DNA of 64,000 nucleotides from a virus. This document shows positions 47,523 to 56,413 of this stretch, piece by piece (position 1 is the first letter of the stretch; every line of letters starts with the position of its first letter). The notes below the pieces were generated by a model, which searched no databases, had not been told where the DNA came from, and saw only the letters and a program-made list of their open reading frames with translations. The stretch covers positions 124,001 through 188,000 of IMG/VR virus record IMGVR_UViG_3300036770_003657, one strand, 5' to 3'. Both the position numbers and the translations under genes were made by a program.

Positions 47523-47865
47523 ACAAGTAGATAAGACTTGGGGTTATTATCGTGTATTTTACGAAAATGGTCCTGAAACTAAGGTTAAAGAGTTAGTCTG
47601 CAATCCACATAGCAAATTAAGCCTTCAACGACACTTTGATCGTAAGGAGTTTTGGTTCTTTATGGAAGGTGAAGGATATATTAATACACTTAATAGCAAT
47701 GGTGAACTTGTATGTATGGGACCTTATAAACAGTTTGACACTGCATTTATTGACTACGAAGAATGGCATCAATTAGTTAATGAAGGTGATATACCTATAA
47801 AAATTGTAGAAATACAATATGGGCGCAAATGTATAGAAGAGGACATAGAAAGAAAGGTACTATGA
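47509..47865 (+). CDS. Cupin, mannose-6-phosphate isomerase type II-like
   Basis: A 118-residue single cupin. 'KTWGYYRVFYENGPETKVKE', 'LVCNPHSKLSLQRHFDRKEF', 'WFFMEGEGYI' and 'DYEEWHQLVNEGDIPIKIVE' follow the C-terminal isomerase domain of bifunctional mannose-1-phosphate guanylyltransferase/mannose-6-phosphate isomerase. Metal-ligand candidates are the H in 'QRHF', the E that follows and the later H in 'EWHQL'. As a stand-alone domain it may interconvert mannose-6-P and fructose-6-P, or act as another sugar-phosphate isomerase. It opens a run of glycosyltransferase-like genes, consistent with sugar supply. It is translationally linked to uvsY and to the next gene (ATGA). Confidence 0.75.
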   Translation: MQHYEQVDKTWGYYRVFYENGPETKVKELVCNPHSKLSLQRHFDRKEFWFFMEGEGYINTLNSNGELVCMGPYKQFDTAFIDYEEWHQLVNEGDIPIKIVEIQYGRKCIEEDIERKVL

Positions 47866-48209
47866 ACGAAGATCTTAAAAAAGTATTTGAAATAGCTAAT
47901 TATATGACCACTTTAAATCTTCAAAAGAGGGAATTATATGAAGAATTTGAGCAGAGCTGTTATTATCATAAAGATGGCCATACATTTAAAGCTTCAGAAC
48001 AAATGATAACCTTTTTAACTTCATTATTAAATAGAAACTTGGAATCTTTCTTAATTTTGGATAGTAACAATGAGCCTTATAACATTGAAAATATTGACGA
48101 ATTTTTAAAAGATATTATAGCAGTACATACTGAAGCAATGAATGCTTATTATTATAGTTACAAAAAATTAGTGCAGCAAAGAAGTGTTGAATCAATAATT
48201 ACAAAATGA
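47862..48209 (+). CDS. Helical protein of unknown function
   Basis: A 115-residue protein from ATG 47862, which overlaps the cupin stop as ATGA; an upstream in-frame ATG at 47829 would bury 33 bases in the cupin gene and is less likely. It is mostly helical and charged ('LKKVFEIANYMTTLNLQKRE', 'IDEFLKDIIAVHTEAMNAYY'), with no motif I recognise. It could be a partner of the adjacent transferases. Its stop again overlaps the next start. Confidence 0.6.
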   Translation: MNEDLKKVFEIANYMTTLNLQKRELYEEFEQSCYYHKDGHTFKASEQMITFLTSLLNRNLESFLILDSNNEPYNIENIDEFLKDIIAVHTEAMNAYYYSYKKLVQQRSVESIITK

Positions 48210-49003
48210 ATAATGGAGTTTTAATTTTTGCTCAAAATGGAAATTTTGATTATGTTAAGCTAGCTGAATTATCTGCACTTAGAGTAAAAGAATACTTGGA
48301 CTTACCAGTTAGCTTAGTAACTAATATTAAGTATCAGAATAAAGATAGTGTTTTTGATAAAATTATTAATATAAAGTCTAAACAGTCGCAAATTAGAAAT
48401 ATACACGATGGAAACAATTCAAATAGAGTTAAATGGCTAAACTTTGATCGTCATTTAAGTTATGAACTTAGCCCTTATGACAAAACTTTAGTTATTGATG
48501 CAGATTATTTAGTTTCTTCAAACAATCTAATGTATTGCTTTGAATCTAATAAAGAATTTCTGATCTATAATAAAGATTATTATTTCATTGAAAATGTATT
48601 TGAAAAGAATTTTAAGTATATTAATGAATTTGGAATACCTTTTTATTGGGCCACTGTATTTTATTTTACTAAGACAGAAAAAAATAAATTATTTTTTAAA
48701 TTTATAGAGTATATTAAGGATAATTGGGACTATTATAGGGTGTTGTATTCAATTATAGATAGTAAGTTTAGGAACGACTTTGCTTTTAGCATAGCAATTA
48801 ATCTATTACATAATCAATTATCAAATAAAGAGTTTGGATTTATTCCTGGTAAGCTATTTTATACAATAGATAAAGATAGTTTAATTATGAATGAAAGTGA
48901 AACTATGGGATTTTATCTTCACAATAACTCTTGTGTTAAGACTAAAGGGTTAGATGTTCATGTAATGAACAAAAAAAGTATAGTTAGGGTATTAAATGAA
49001 TAA
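48206..49003 (+). CDS. GT-A-like putative glycosyltransferase, copy 1
   Basis: A 265-residue protein. The opening 'GVLIFAQNGNFDYVKLAELS', 'LDLPVSLVTN' and the acidic metal-binding motif 'TLVIDADYLV' (D98, D100) match a GT-A/GT8-like transferase fold. 'NEFGIPFYWATVFYFTKTEK' and 'SIAINLLHNQLSNKEFGF' are the acceptor-side segments. The next gene has the same order ('GHLIFAQNSSINYVRQAYAL', 'DSD', '...SLDVASSLAVN'), so the pair looks like a tandem duplication followed by divergence. The donor and acceptor are unknown. Confidence 0.6.
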   Translation: MNNGVLIFAQNGNFDYVKLAELSALRVKEYLDLPVSLVTNIKYQNKDSVFDKIINIKSKQSQIRNIHDGNNSNRVKWLNFDRHLSYELSPYDKTLVIDADYLVSSNNLMYCFESNKEFLIYNKDYYFIENVFEKNFKYINEFGIPFYWATVFYFTKTEKNKLFFKFIEYIKDNWDYYRVLYSIIDSKFRNDFAFSIAINLLHNQLSNKEFGFIPGKLFYTIDKDSLIMNESETMGFYLHNNSCVKTKGLDVHVMNKKSIVRVLNE

Positions 49004-49814
49004 AGGTCATCTTATTTTTGCCCAAAATTCTTCAATAAATTATGTCAGACAGGCGTATGCTCTTGCTTTGAGTATTAAAAAGTTTAATAAAATCAACAAA
49101 GTCTGTTTAGTAACTAATGATGCAGTTCCGTTAGAGTACATTAAAGCCTTTGATCATATAGTTCCTATACCCTGGGGAGATATGTCATCTAATTCTGAAT
49201 GGAAAATAGAGAATAGATGGAAATTAATATATGCTAGCCCCTTCAAAGAAAATTTAGTTTATGATTCTGACATGATTTTACTGAGTAGCAATGATCATTA
49301 TTGGTATCATTTAGATAGTTATGATATAGCATTAACTCAAAATGTTAGAGATTATAAAGGAAATAAAATAACTTCAAGTAATAATCCTTATAGAAAAGTC
49401 TTCTTTAATAACAATTTACCAGATGTTTATTTTGGCTTACATTATTTTAAAAAAAATAGTATAAGTTTTGAGTTTTACAAATGGTTAGAACACATAATAA
49501 AAAATTGGGACTTATTTTCTCAAGAATTTACTAAAAAATCTAGACAAAAAACTGCTAGTTTAGATGTGGCAAGTTCGCTTGCTGTTAATTTTGGGGATTT
49601 TAAAATTGCTAATGATATATTGTCCTTTGTACATATGAAACCTTTAATACAAGGTTGGGAAATAAGTAATATAGAATCTTGGACAGATCATATAATATAT
49701 GATTTTAATCAGAATTGTGTGTTAAGTATGGCCAATACAATTCAATCAGGAATATTTCATTATACTGATGACAAATTTTTATCAAATGATATCATTAAGT
49801 TCTTAGAGAAGTAA
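48996..49814 (+). CDS. GT-A-like putative glycosyltransferase, copy 2
   Basis: A 272-residue protein that overlaps copy 1 by 8 bases. 'GHLIFAQNSSINYVRQAYAL', 'KVCLVTNDAVPLEYIKAFDH', 'IENRWKLIYASPFKENLVYD' then 'SDMILLSSNDHYWYHLDSYD' carry a clear DxD site (D90-S91-D92), the usual nucleotide-sugar/metal motif. 'YFGLHYFKKNSISFEFYKWL' and 'HMKPLIQGW' follow. The family is like phage-encoded GT8-type enzymes. It is better preserved around the DxD than copy 1 (IDAD versus YDSD). It probably acts with copy 1 on a glycan. The exact sugar is unknown. Confidence 0.65.
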   Translation: MNKGHLIFAQNSSINYVRQAYALALSIKKFNKINKVCLVTNDAVPLEYIKAFDHIVPIPWGDMSSNSEWKIENRWKLIYASPFKENLVYDSDMILLSSNDHYWYHLDSYDIALTQNVRDYKGNKITSSNNPYRKVFFNNNLPDVYFGLHYFKKNSISFEFYKWLEHIIKNWDLFSQEFTKKSRQKTASLDVASSLAVNFGDFKIANDILSFVHMKPLIQGWEISNIESWTDHIIYDFNQNCVLSMANTIQSGIFHYTDDKFLSNDIIKFLEK

Positions 49815-49815
49815 T

Positions 49816-50349
49816 ATGAATAATGAAATTATATTAGAACCTATTATATTACCTACTCAAGTGTTTTATTTATATTATAATAATGAAGGTTATATTACTG
49901 AGTTATTGAATTATAAAAAAGACACTGGAAATTATATTGAGGTTAGTGATGAATTTGTAGTCAGTTTTAGAGAAAGTAATAAAGATCTATCTAATTTTAA
50001 AGTTGAAATTGATAATAGCTGTAGAATTATTAGGAATGATAATTTATATAATCAACGTTTTTATTTTATAATATATGAAACAGATGATATTACAGATTTA
50101 GTTATTCTTATAGGTAAAAAGGAACTTTTGTTTACATTGTCATCTAACTTAGGATATAATTTACAAGATAGTGCAACATTCTCCTTTTATATAGTAAGTA
50201 AAATTAATCCTAATTTTTTACTAGTTAACATTCCTATTAAGTATGGAGATTTAAAAAAAGGATATAGATTTAAATATAAGTTTGACAACCAAAAAGAAAT
50301 AATAACGACAGTCAAATATTTTAATTCTTATAAAATAAAATATGAGTAA
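49816..50349 (+). CDS. Beta-rich protein of unknown function
   Basis: A 177-residue protein starting one base after the previous gene. Alternating hydrophobic strands ('TQVFYLYYNNEGYITELLNY', 'RFYFIIYETDDITDLVILIG', 'SATFSFYIVSKINPNFLLVN') suggest a beta sandwich. 'EFVVSFRESNKDLSNFKVEI' is in the middle. No catalytic residues can be picked out. It might bind a glycan for its neighbours, but that is speculation. It overlaps the next gene by 8 bases. Confidence 0.55.
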   Translation: MNNEIILEPIILPTQVFYLYYNNEGYITELLNYKKDTGNYIEVSDEFVVSFRESNKDLSNFKVEIDNSCRIIRNDNLYNQRFYFIIYETDDITDLVILIGKKELLFTLSSNLGYNLQDSATFSFYIVSKINPNFLLVNIPIKYGDLKKGYRFKYKFDNQKEIITTVKYFNSYKIKYE

Positions 50350-51271
50350 AAAAATAAAGCTAATTGATTGTGATTTAATTTATTTAAGTTACGATGAACC
50401 AAACAAAGAACGCAATTATGCTGATTTGAAGAAAAAATTTCCTTGGGCTAAACGTGTAGATGGGGTGCATGGTAGCGATAGTGCTCATAAGGCCTGTGCT
50501 AGACTGGCTGAAACTGATCGTGTAACTATTATTGATGGTGATAATATCGTTAAACCTGAGCTAATGAATCAAGTTATTGAGTTAATTGATACGGCAGATA
50601 CTAGCATATGTGTTTTAAGTTTTCCTGCACAAAATATTATCAATGGTTTAATATATGGCAACGGTAGTATTAAAAATTGGCCTACACAGTTAGTGTTAGA
50701 TATGCGTACGCATGAAAATGCAGATCCCTCTAATGATAAAACACAGGTAGATTTTTGTTGGGAAATAAAATATCTTCAAATGAATAATTGGATGAGTTGG
50801 GTTCATAATAATTCTAGTCCACATCAAGCATGGAGAGCAGGATTTCGTGAAGGTGTTAAAATGAGCTTGTTAGAAGGATCCAAACCTAGTTTAGATAAAC
50901 CATTTGATAAACAGGTACATTGGAAAAACTATCATAGACTACTAGCTTGGATGAACGTAGGTAGTGATGCAGATAATGGACTATGGGCAATTTACGGGGC
51001 AAGGCTAGGATGTTATATGACCTTGCTAACAGATTGGGATCATTTAAATGTTAGGACCTTTAGTTATCTCAATGATTTATATGCTAGAATTCAACCTTCA
51101 AGTACTGAAGCATTAATATTAGAAATTAGTAGATTGGGAAAGGAGCTTAAGGAAGGTCTTGGTATTCTTACAGGTCCAAGTTTTTTAGATGTAGATCAAT
51201 CTAAATATTTTAAGTCTGTATACACTAATCCACCAAGGCTTAAAAGTGATTGGATAGTAGAAAATGTATGA
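50342..51271 (+). CDS. GT-A-like putative glycosyltransferase, 'YLSYDEPN' family, copy 1
   Basis: A 309-residue protein. 'LIYLSYDEPNKERNYADLKK' and 'PWAKRVDGVHGSDSAHKACA' precede 'VTIIDGDNIV', a DxD site at D65/D67. 'NIINGLIYGNGSIKNWPTQL' and 'NSSPHQAWRAGFREGVKMSL' follow. The next gene shares this order ('FISYSEPNAEDNW', 'AKRVHGVKGIHQAH', 'VIDGDAEI', 'YGNGGVKLLP', 'WKSAFRECAKL'), so the two are paralogues. I recognise this type in marine T4-like phages, usually without a biochemical role. A GT-A sugar-nucleotide transferase is the best structural guess; the gene has an extra C-terminal 60 residues relative to its sister. Confidence 0.55.
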   Translation: MSKKIKLIDCDLIYLSYDEPNKERNYADLKKKFPWAKRVDGVHGSDSAHKACARLAETDRVTIIDGDNIVKPELMNQVIELIDTADTSICVLSFPAQNIINGLIYGNGSIKNWPTQLVLDMRTHENADPSNDKTQVDFCWEIKYLQMNNWMSWVHNNSSPHQAWRAGFREGVKMSLLEGSKPSLDKPFDKQVHWKNYHRLLAWMNVGSDADNGLWAIYGARLGCYMTLLTDWDHLNVRTFSYLNDLYARIQPSSTEALILEISRLGKELKEGLGILTGPSFLDVDQSKYFKSVYTNPPRLKSDWIVENV

Positions 51272-51959
51272 TATGGTCTTCATAAGTTACTCGGAGCCAA
51301 ATGCAGAAGATAATTGGACAAAATTAAAAACAAGGTTTTCTCTAGCAAAACGTGTTCATGGAGTAAAAGGTATACATCAAGCTCATATATTTGCTGCTAA
51401 AAAAGCGTTAACAAATATGTTTTGGGTTATTGATGGTGATGCTGAAATATTAGACACTTTTGATTTTAATTTTAGAATAAAGCAATATGATACCGTTTAT
51501 GTTTGGCGTAGTCTAAATCCTATTAACGACTTAGAATATGGAAATGGCGGAGTAAAGTTATTACCTAGAACAATGACAATAAATATGGATACTAGTAAAC
51601 CAGATATGACTACTAGTATAAGCAATAAATTTGTTCCTATGCATCAAGTTAGTAATATAACACGATTTAATACAGATGAGTTTAATACATGGAAAAGTGC
51701 TTTTAGAGAATGTGCTAAATTAGCAAGTAAGATTATTGACAGACAAAAAGTAGCTGAAACTGAATATAGATTAGATACTTGGTGTAAAATAGGTAAAGAT
51801 AGAACATATGGCATTTATGCATTGGAAGGTGCTATTCAAGGTAAAGCCTATGGGTTGGAATGCATGTCCAATAAAAGTAATTTATCCTTAATTAACGATT
51901 TTGAATGGCTTCGATCAAGATTTAATTTATATTATGAAACAGAACGAATCAAGCAGTGA
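51264..51959 (+). CDS. GT-A-like putative glycosyltransferase, 'FISYSEPN' family, copy 2
   Basis: A 231-residue protein overlapping copy 1 by 8 bases. 'MVFISYSEPNAEDNWTKLKT', 'RVHGVKGIHQAHIFAAKKAL', 'TNMFWVIDGDAEILDTFDFN' with D57/D59, 'LEYGNGGVKLLPRTMTINMD' and 'EFNTWKSAFRECAKLASK' match a family I know from marine T4-like phages, where it is annotated as hypothetical or glycosyltransferase-like. It ends 'FEWLRSRFNLYYETERIKQ'. As with the 48206/48996 pair, two diverged tandem copies are kept. Confidence 0.6.
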   Translation: MYDMVFISYSEPNAEDNWTKLKTRFSLAKRVHGVKGIHQAHIFAAKKALTNMFWVIDGDAEILDTFDFNFRIKQYDTVYVWRSLNPINDLEYGNGGVKLLPRTMTINMDTSKPDMTTSISNKFVPMHQVSNITRFNTDEFNTWKSAFRECAKLASKIIDRQKVAETEYRLDTWCKIGKDRTYGIYALEGAIQGKAYGLECMSNKSNLSLINDFEWLRSRFNLYYETERIKQ

Positions 51960-52872
51960 AATAGATTGTTTTTATGGTTTAGAAGAATACTACAAATATA
52001 TTAGGAGATATAATATTAGTAGCTTCATACATGAATTAATTAATCTTACAATATTAGAAGATCCGTATCCGACTTTAAAAAGATTATTAGTTCAAGCTCA
52101 TAATCTTAAAAGTGAAGAATGGGTATATACAAAAAGTGTAACATTTTTTTTAAAATTATTAAAAAAAGAGTATTCACTAGTCGATTTGGCTAGTGTAGCA
52201 AGAAATTACTTTGAAAATGAAAAACTGTTTAGAATTATTCATGCTTATGAACGTAGTGGGAATGATTTACAAGGAATTGCAGATGGATTGAGTAGAGGTC
52301 AAGTCAAAAGTAAAATTTGGCTGATTAAGGAACTTATTCCTATTAAAAAACATTTTGATAATATACTAGTATTAGCTGGATGGTTTGGACAATTTAAGAT
52401 GTTATACGCTAACAGATGTACATATAAAAAAATGCGTATCATTGATATTGATAAAAATAATTGTAAAATTGGTGATGAAATATTTAATAATCAAGATTTA
52501 CAAGATTATAAAGTTAAAAGTATATGCGGTGATATCAATAATTTAGTATGTCATAAAAATGGGTATGAATTTGAGATAGAAAATTTTAAAACAGAGTCTT
52601 CATATAAGGAAAAATATCTTCCTAACTTAATTATTAATACAAGTTCTGAACATATGACTGAGGAATGGTTTTTTCAACTTAAATCTAAAAAGCTAGAAAG
52701 TAACCCACTAGTAGCTATACAGAGTAATAACTTATTTGATATTCCAGAACATATTAATTGTGTTTATAGTATTAATCATATGAAGAAAAAATTTCCTATG
52801 ACAGAGATATTATTTGAGGGAGAGCTTCAGTTAAAGGGATATAAGCGAGTAATGTTAATAGGAAGACCATGA
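51937..52872 (+). CDS. Rossmann-fold, class I methyltransferase-like protein
   Basis: From ATG 51937 it has 311 residues; an in-frame ATG at 51901 would add 12 residues and a longer overlap with the preceding gene. The N-terminal half is helical ('HELINLTILEDPYPTLKRLL', 'QGIADGLSRGQVKSKIWLIK'). The middle has 'NILVLAGWFGQFKMLYANRC' and 'MRIIDIDKNNCKIGDEIFNN', arranged as motif I and the acidic motif II of a SAM-dependent methyltransferase, then 'YLPNLIINTSSEHMTEEWFF'. The final 'FEGELQLKGYKRVMLIGRP' is the usual last strand. The Gly pattern is 'AGWFGQ' rather than the classical GxGxG. Substrate unknown. Confidence 0.6.
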   Translation, partial: KQNESSSEIDCFYGLEEYYKYIRRYNISSFIHELINLTILEDPYPTLKRLLVQAHNLKSEEWVYTKSVTFFLKLLKKEYSLVDLASVARNYFENEKLFRIIHAYERSGNDLQGIADGLSRGQVKSKIWLIKELIPIKKHFDNILVLAGWFGQFKMLYANRCTYKKMRIIDIDKNNCKIGDEIFNNQDLQDYKVKSICGDINNLVCHKNGYEFEIENFKTESSYKEKYLPNLIINTSSEHMTEEWFFQLKSKKLESNPLVAIQSNNLFDIPEHINCVYSINHMKKKFPMTEILFEGELQLKGYKRVMLIGRP

Positions 52873-53093
52873 TAGATTTAGATAAATTAGAACTGCGTGA
52901 TTTACAAAAGGAATCAGCTAGGGCATTGAGTGTTATGGAAGCTACCAATAATAATATATATAAATACAATATACAAGCTTATCATAACAGTCAAAATTGG
53001 TATAAAGCTGTAATAAAGGATTATATAAACCAATATGGAGATTTACCAAGTAAAACTGGACCTGCTAATTCAATAATACTTATTTTAGACTAA
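52869..53093 (+). CDS. Small helical protein preceding the radical SAM cluster
   Basis: A 74-residue protein, overlapping both neighbours by 4 and 1 bases. 'LDKLELRDLQKESARALSVM' and 'AYHNSQNWYKAVIKDYINQY' are helical; no Cys or catalytic motif is seen. It could be a precursor or carrier peptide for the following radical SAM enzymes, since small genes often occupy that place in peptide-modifying clusters, but it lacks a recognisable leader or core and the idea is weak. Confidence 0.5.
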   Translation: MIDLDKLELRDLQKESARALSVMEATNNNIYKYNIQAYHNSQNWYKAVIKDYINQYGDLPSKTGPANSIILILD

Positions 53094-54268
53094 TGCTTTA
53101 TACATATCAAGAAATAAAAACAGTTCATCTAGAAATTACAGATTCTTGTAATGCTGCTTGTCCTATGTGTGCAAGGAATATTAATGGCGGAGAGGATAAT
53201 CCCCAGATGCCTAACACTGAACTAAGTATAAATGATATTAAAAAAATTTTTAAACCTATATTTATTAAACAACTTGAAAGAATATATATGTGCGGTAATT
53301 ATGGAGACCCAATTGCCGCTAAGGATACACTAGAAGTATTTGAATATTTTAGGCAGCATAATGAAAAGATTATGCTTAGTATGCATACCAATGGTAGTGC
53401 AAAAAAATCAGAATGGTGGACAAAGTTAGCTAAGGTATTAGGTCGTAAGGGATATGTTGTTTTTAGCATAGATGGCTTGGAAGATACTAATCATTTGTAT
53501 AGACAAAATACAATATGGTCTAAAATTATGGAAAATGCACAAGCGTTTATTAACGCAGGTGGTCGTGCTAGGTGGGACTATATTGTATTTGCTCATAATG
53601 AGCATCAAGTAGAACAAGCAGAGTTATTGGCTAAAGAAATGGGATTTGAACGTTTTCAATATAAAAAGTCTGCTAGATTTTTCAGTAATGTAGCAGGAAC
53701 AACTAAAGAAATGCATCAAGCTAGTAATCGTAAAGGTATGCAAACTGCTTTGCTTCAAATACCTTCTAGTCCTAAATATAGAAATGCTGCTTTAGATAAA
53801 ATGTCAGAAGTTGCAAAGGATAATACGGAAAAAATTAATTTCCTACCATCAAGAGTTAAAGATATTGAAGGAACATTAACTAAACAATATTTTAGTAAAG
53901 ATTCTAGTAAAAAAAAGCCAATGGAAAAAGAATGGGATAATGTTCCTATTAAGTGCAAAGTGTCAGAGGAAAAAAGTCTTTATATTTCAGCAGAAGGAAT
54001 AGTGCAACCATGTTGTTGGACAGCTGGCCAAATGTATCTTTGGTATTATGAACCTGAAGGGGGACAAATTTGGGATTATATTAAACAAGTAGGAAAAGAA
54101 AACCTTTCTGCGATACATTACGATTTAGAATCTATTGTAAATGGTAAATACATGCAAGAACTAATACCTAATAGCTGGAGTAAGCCTAGCTGTGCAGATG
54201 GTAAATTAGCTGTTTGTGCTAAGATATGTGGTACAAAATTTGACGCTTTTGCAGAACAATTTAAATGA
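53093..54268 (+). CDS. Radical SAM protein 1, C-terminal twitch/SPASM-like
   Basis: A 391-residue protein with the [4Fe-4S]-binding CxxxCxxC at C19, C23 and C26 ('DSCNAACPMCARN'). The SAM segment appears as 'YMCGNYGDPIAAKDTLEVFE', a GNYGDP variant of the usual GGEP. 'KVLGRKGYVVFSIDGLEDTN' and 'ARWDYIVFAHNEHQVEQAEL' are later barrel strands. The C-terminal half has 'CKVSEEKSLYISAEGIVQPC' and 'CWTAG', and 'CADGKLAVCAKICG', which look like an auxiliary cluster region. Such enzymes often modify peptides. The substrate here is unknown. It begins a run of six radical SAM genes with coupled translation. Confidence 0.85.
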   Translation: MLYTYQEIKTVHLEITDSCNAACPMCARNINGGEDNPQMPNTELSINDIKKIFKPIFIKQLERIYMCGNYGDPIAAKDTLEVFEYFRQHNEKIMLSMHTNGSAKKSEWWTKLAKVLGRKGYVVFSIDGLEDTNHLYRQNTIWSKIMENAQAFINAGGRARWDYIVFAHNEHQVEQAELLAKEMGFERFQYKKSARFFSNVAGTTKEMHQASNRKGMQTALLQIPSSPKYRNAALDKMSEVAKDNTEKINFLPSRVKDIEGTLTKQYFSKDSSKKKPMEKEWDNVPIKCKVSEEKSLYISAEGIVQPCCWTAGQMYLWYYEPEGGQIWDYIKQVGKENLSAIHYDLESIVNGKYMQELIPNSWSKPSCADGKLAVCAKICGTKFDAFAEQFK

Positions 54269-55251
54269 AACCTATAGCTATAAATTATGTTGATACTAGA
54301 AGGTATGATACAGTATATATAGATTGGACGTTGGGTAATTTTTGCAATTTTAAATGTAGTTATTGTCCAGATAATTTGCATAATAATTCAAATCCTATGG
54401 TAGAAATTGAAAAGGTAAAAAAATTTGTTAAACTAATGTTTGGTCATTATGCAAAACATCTGAATAAAAAATATTTTGTGTTTAATTTAATGGGCGGTGA
54501 ACCAACACTTTGGAAAAGTATAGAACCATTTATCATATGGGTTAAAGAGTATAGTAAAGATTTAGGAATAGTTTCATATATTGAAGTATTAACAAACGCT
54601 AGTAGAACTTTACGTTGGTGGAATGACTATGTAAAATATTTTGACTTTATAAAAATTACTCATCATACTGAATTCGCTAACCCTATTCATACGAGAACAG
54701 TTGCTGATCTTGCTATAGATAATGGAATAAACGCTACAGTGCAAGTTACTATGATACCTGCATTATGGAATAATTGTATAGAACATTTAGATCAAATTAA
54801 ACAAAGTAAACATGAATTCCAAATTGATGTAAAACCTTTACGTTTAGATTTCGGACCTCATCTATACGATTACACATCAGACCAACTTGCTTTCTTTAAA
54901 AAACTATATAGAAAAAATAACATTAAAAGTAGATTGTCAGGATCAATTGGAATGGGAAGTAAATTTTTATTTCCTGATAATACAGAAAAGCAAATTAGGT
55001 ATCAAGACTTGATTTCTAATAAAGAAAACTCTTGGGTAGACTGGAAATGTTGGGCAGGTTTAGATATACTTACTATAAGATCAGATGGATCTCTTAGAAT
55101 GGGAGGTGCTTGTCTAATGAAAGATAATGGGTTTTTTGATAAAAAAATTACAGATGATGATATTGTATTTAGAATTGACCCTATAATTTGTAAACAACAA
55201 TGGTGTAGTTGCTCACCTGATATGGAAACAAGGAAAGAAAATGTTAGATAA
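54265..55251 (+). CDS. Radical SAM protein 2
   Basis: A 328-residue protein. CxxxCxxC at C27, C31 and C34 ('GNFCNFKCSYCPDNLHNN'), then 'FVFNLMGGEPTLWKSIEPFI' with the GGEP SAM contact and 'YIEVLTNASRTLRWW'. 'IKITHHTEFANPIHTR' resembles the barrel of small-molecule or sugar-related radical SAM enzymes. The C-terminus has 'WKCWAGLDILTIRSDGSLRM', 'GGACLM', and a final 'CKQQWCSCSPDME', a Cys set that could bind an auxiliary cluster. It overlaps both neighbours (ATGA upstream, 11 bases downstream). Function unknown. Confidence 0.85.
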   Translation: MKPIAINYVDTRRYDTVYIDWTLGNFCNFKCSYCPDNLHNNSNPMVEIEKVKKFVKLMFGHYAKHLNKKYFVFNLMGGEPTLWKSIEPFIIWVKEYSKDLGIVSYIEVLTNASRTLRWWNDYVKYFDFIKITHHTEFANPIHTRTVADLAIDNGINATVQVTMIPALWNNCIEHLDQIKQSKHEFQIDVKPLRLDFGPHLYDYTSDQLAFFKKLYRKNNIKSRLSGSIGMGSKFLFPDNTEKQIRYQDLISNKENSWVDWKCWAGLDILTIRSDGSLRMGGACLMKDNGFFDKKITDDDIVFRIDPIICKQQWCSCSPDMETRKENVR

Positions 55252-56413
55252 TACAGTAATCTGTATGGTTCCATTTAGAGAATTACACATTAACAATAAT
55301 GGAAAATATAGAAATTGTTGTATACAACAAAATACAATGGGTAAAATTAATTTAAAAGTTAAGGATCCTAATTTGTGGTTTCAAATGCAACAAGACATGG
55401 TTGAGCTAAGAGCTGATTTAGAGCAAAATAAACGTCACTTAAATTGTATTAAATGCTGGAAATTAGAGGATGAAGGGCTATCATCTTATAGAATGAATTG
55501 GAATAATCAATACATATCTAATGGAGATACAGATCTTATACCTAGAATAGAAGTAATTGATTTAAGATTGGGTAATAGATGTAATCTTAAATGCAAAATG
55601 TGTAACTCAACTTGGAGTAATTTGATTTCTTCAGAAGTAGAAGAATTAAAAAAAATAGGAATTGATAATACTTATACTCAAATGCCAGTAATTGGTATAG
55701 TTAAACAATCTGATGATTTTATGGATGGATTATTTAACTTTATAAAACGCACTCCTACCATTAAAGAAATTAAGTTGGCAGGCGGTGAACCTTTTGTCAT
55801 GTCAGAAGTAGAGGAATTTATTCATAGGTTAGTTAAAGAAAATTTGACCAATTTTGAAATTAGTTTACTTACTAATGTGACTATTGTAAAAGATAGAATA
55901 ATAGAGGATTTAGAAAAATTTAAGAGCACTCATATACAATGTAGCATTGATGGTATTGGAAAATATTTAGAATATCAGCGAAGTCCTTCTAAATGGGAAG
56001 TAATTAGTAGAAATTTTGAAAGATTATATAATTCAAAGTTAACAGTAAATTTAACACCTTGCTGGAGTAATTTAAATATACTATCTGTAGCAGATTTTTT
56101 AGAATGGACTGCTAATTTCCCCAAAAGTCATGTTGCATACAACGAAGTAAATAAACCATCATACCTTGATTGGAGATTAGTTCCTATAAAAGAAAGAAAT
56201 GAAGTTATTGATAAATTAAAAAAATTAAAATTACATACTAAAGTACATAGGGATTATACCAAATTAATCAATAAGTTTCAGTATGAAGTAAGAGATTATC
56301 TACAAGAAGAAATAATACAGTATTCTGATGCAATTATAGCATGGAATAGATTCGGTAAAGTACAATATCAAGAGTTATATCCTTGGAACTCAAGAATATT
56401 AAATAGCATATGA
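55241..56413 (+). CDS. Radical SAM protein 3 with N-terminal Cys-rich (twitch-like) region
   Basis: A 390-residue protein. The N-terminus has 'CMVPFRELHINNNGKYRNCC' (C8, C26, C27) followed near residue 67 by 'CIKCWKLEDEG', so a possible auxiliary Fe-S site precedes the core. The radical SAM motif is 'LRLGNRCNLKCKMCNSTWSN' with C114, C118 and C121, and 'KEIKLAGGEPFVMSEVEEFI' is the SAM contact. 'THIQCSIDGIGKYLEYQR' follows. The same order occurs in radical SAM proteins 4, 5 and 6, so they are paralogues. I infer an oxidoreductive enzyme acting on a peptide, protein or large substrate. Start overlaps the end of gene 2. Confidence 0.85.
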   Translation: MLDNTVICMVPFRELHINNNGKYRNCCIQQNTMGKINLKVKDPNLWFQMQQDMVELRADLEQNKRHLNCIKCWKLEDEGLSSYRMNWNNQYISNGDTDLIPRIEVIDLRLGNRCNLKCKMCNSTWSNLISSEVEELKKIGIDNTYTQMPVIGIVKQSDDFMDGLFNFIKRTPTIKEIKLAGGEPFVMSEVEEFIHRLVKENLTNFEISLLTNVTIVKDRIIEDLEKFKSTHIQCSIDGIGKYLEYQRSPSKWEVISRNFERLYNSKLTVNLTPCWSNLNILSVADFLEWTANFPKSHVAYNEVNKPSYLDWRLVPIKERNEVIDKLKKLKLHTKVHRDYTKLINKFQYEVRDYLQEEIIQYSDAIIAWNRFGKVQYQELYPWNSRILNSI

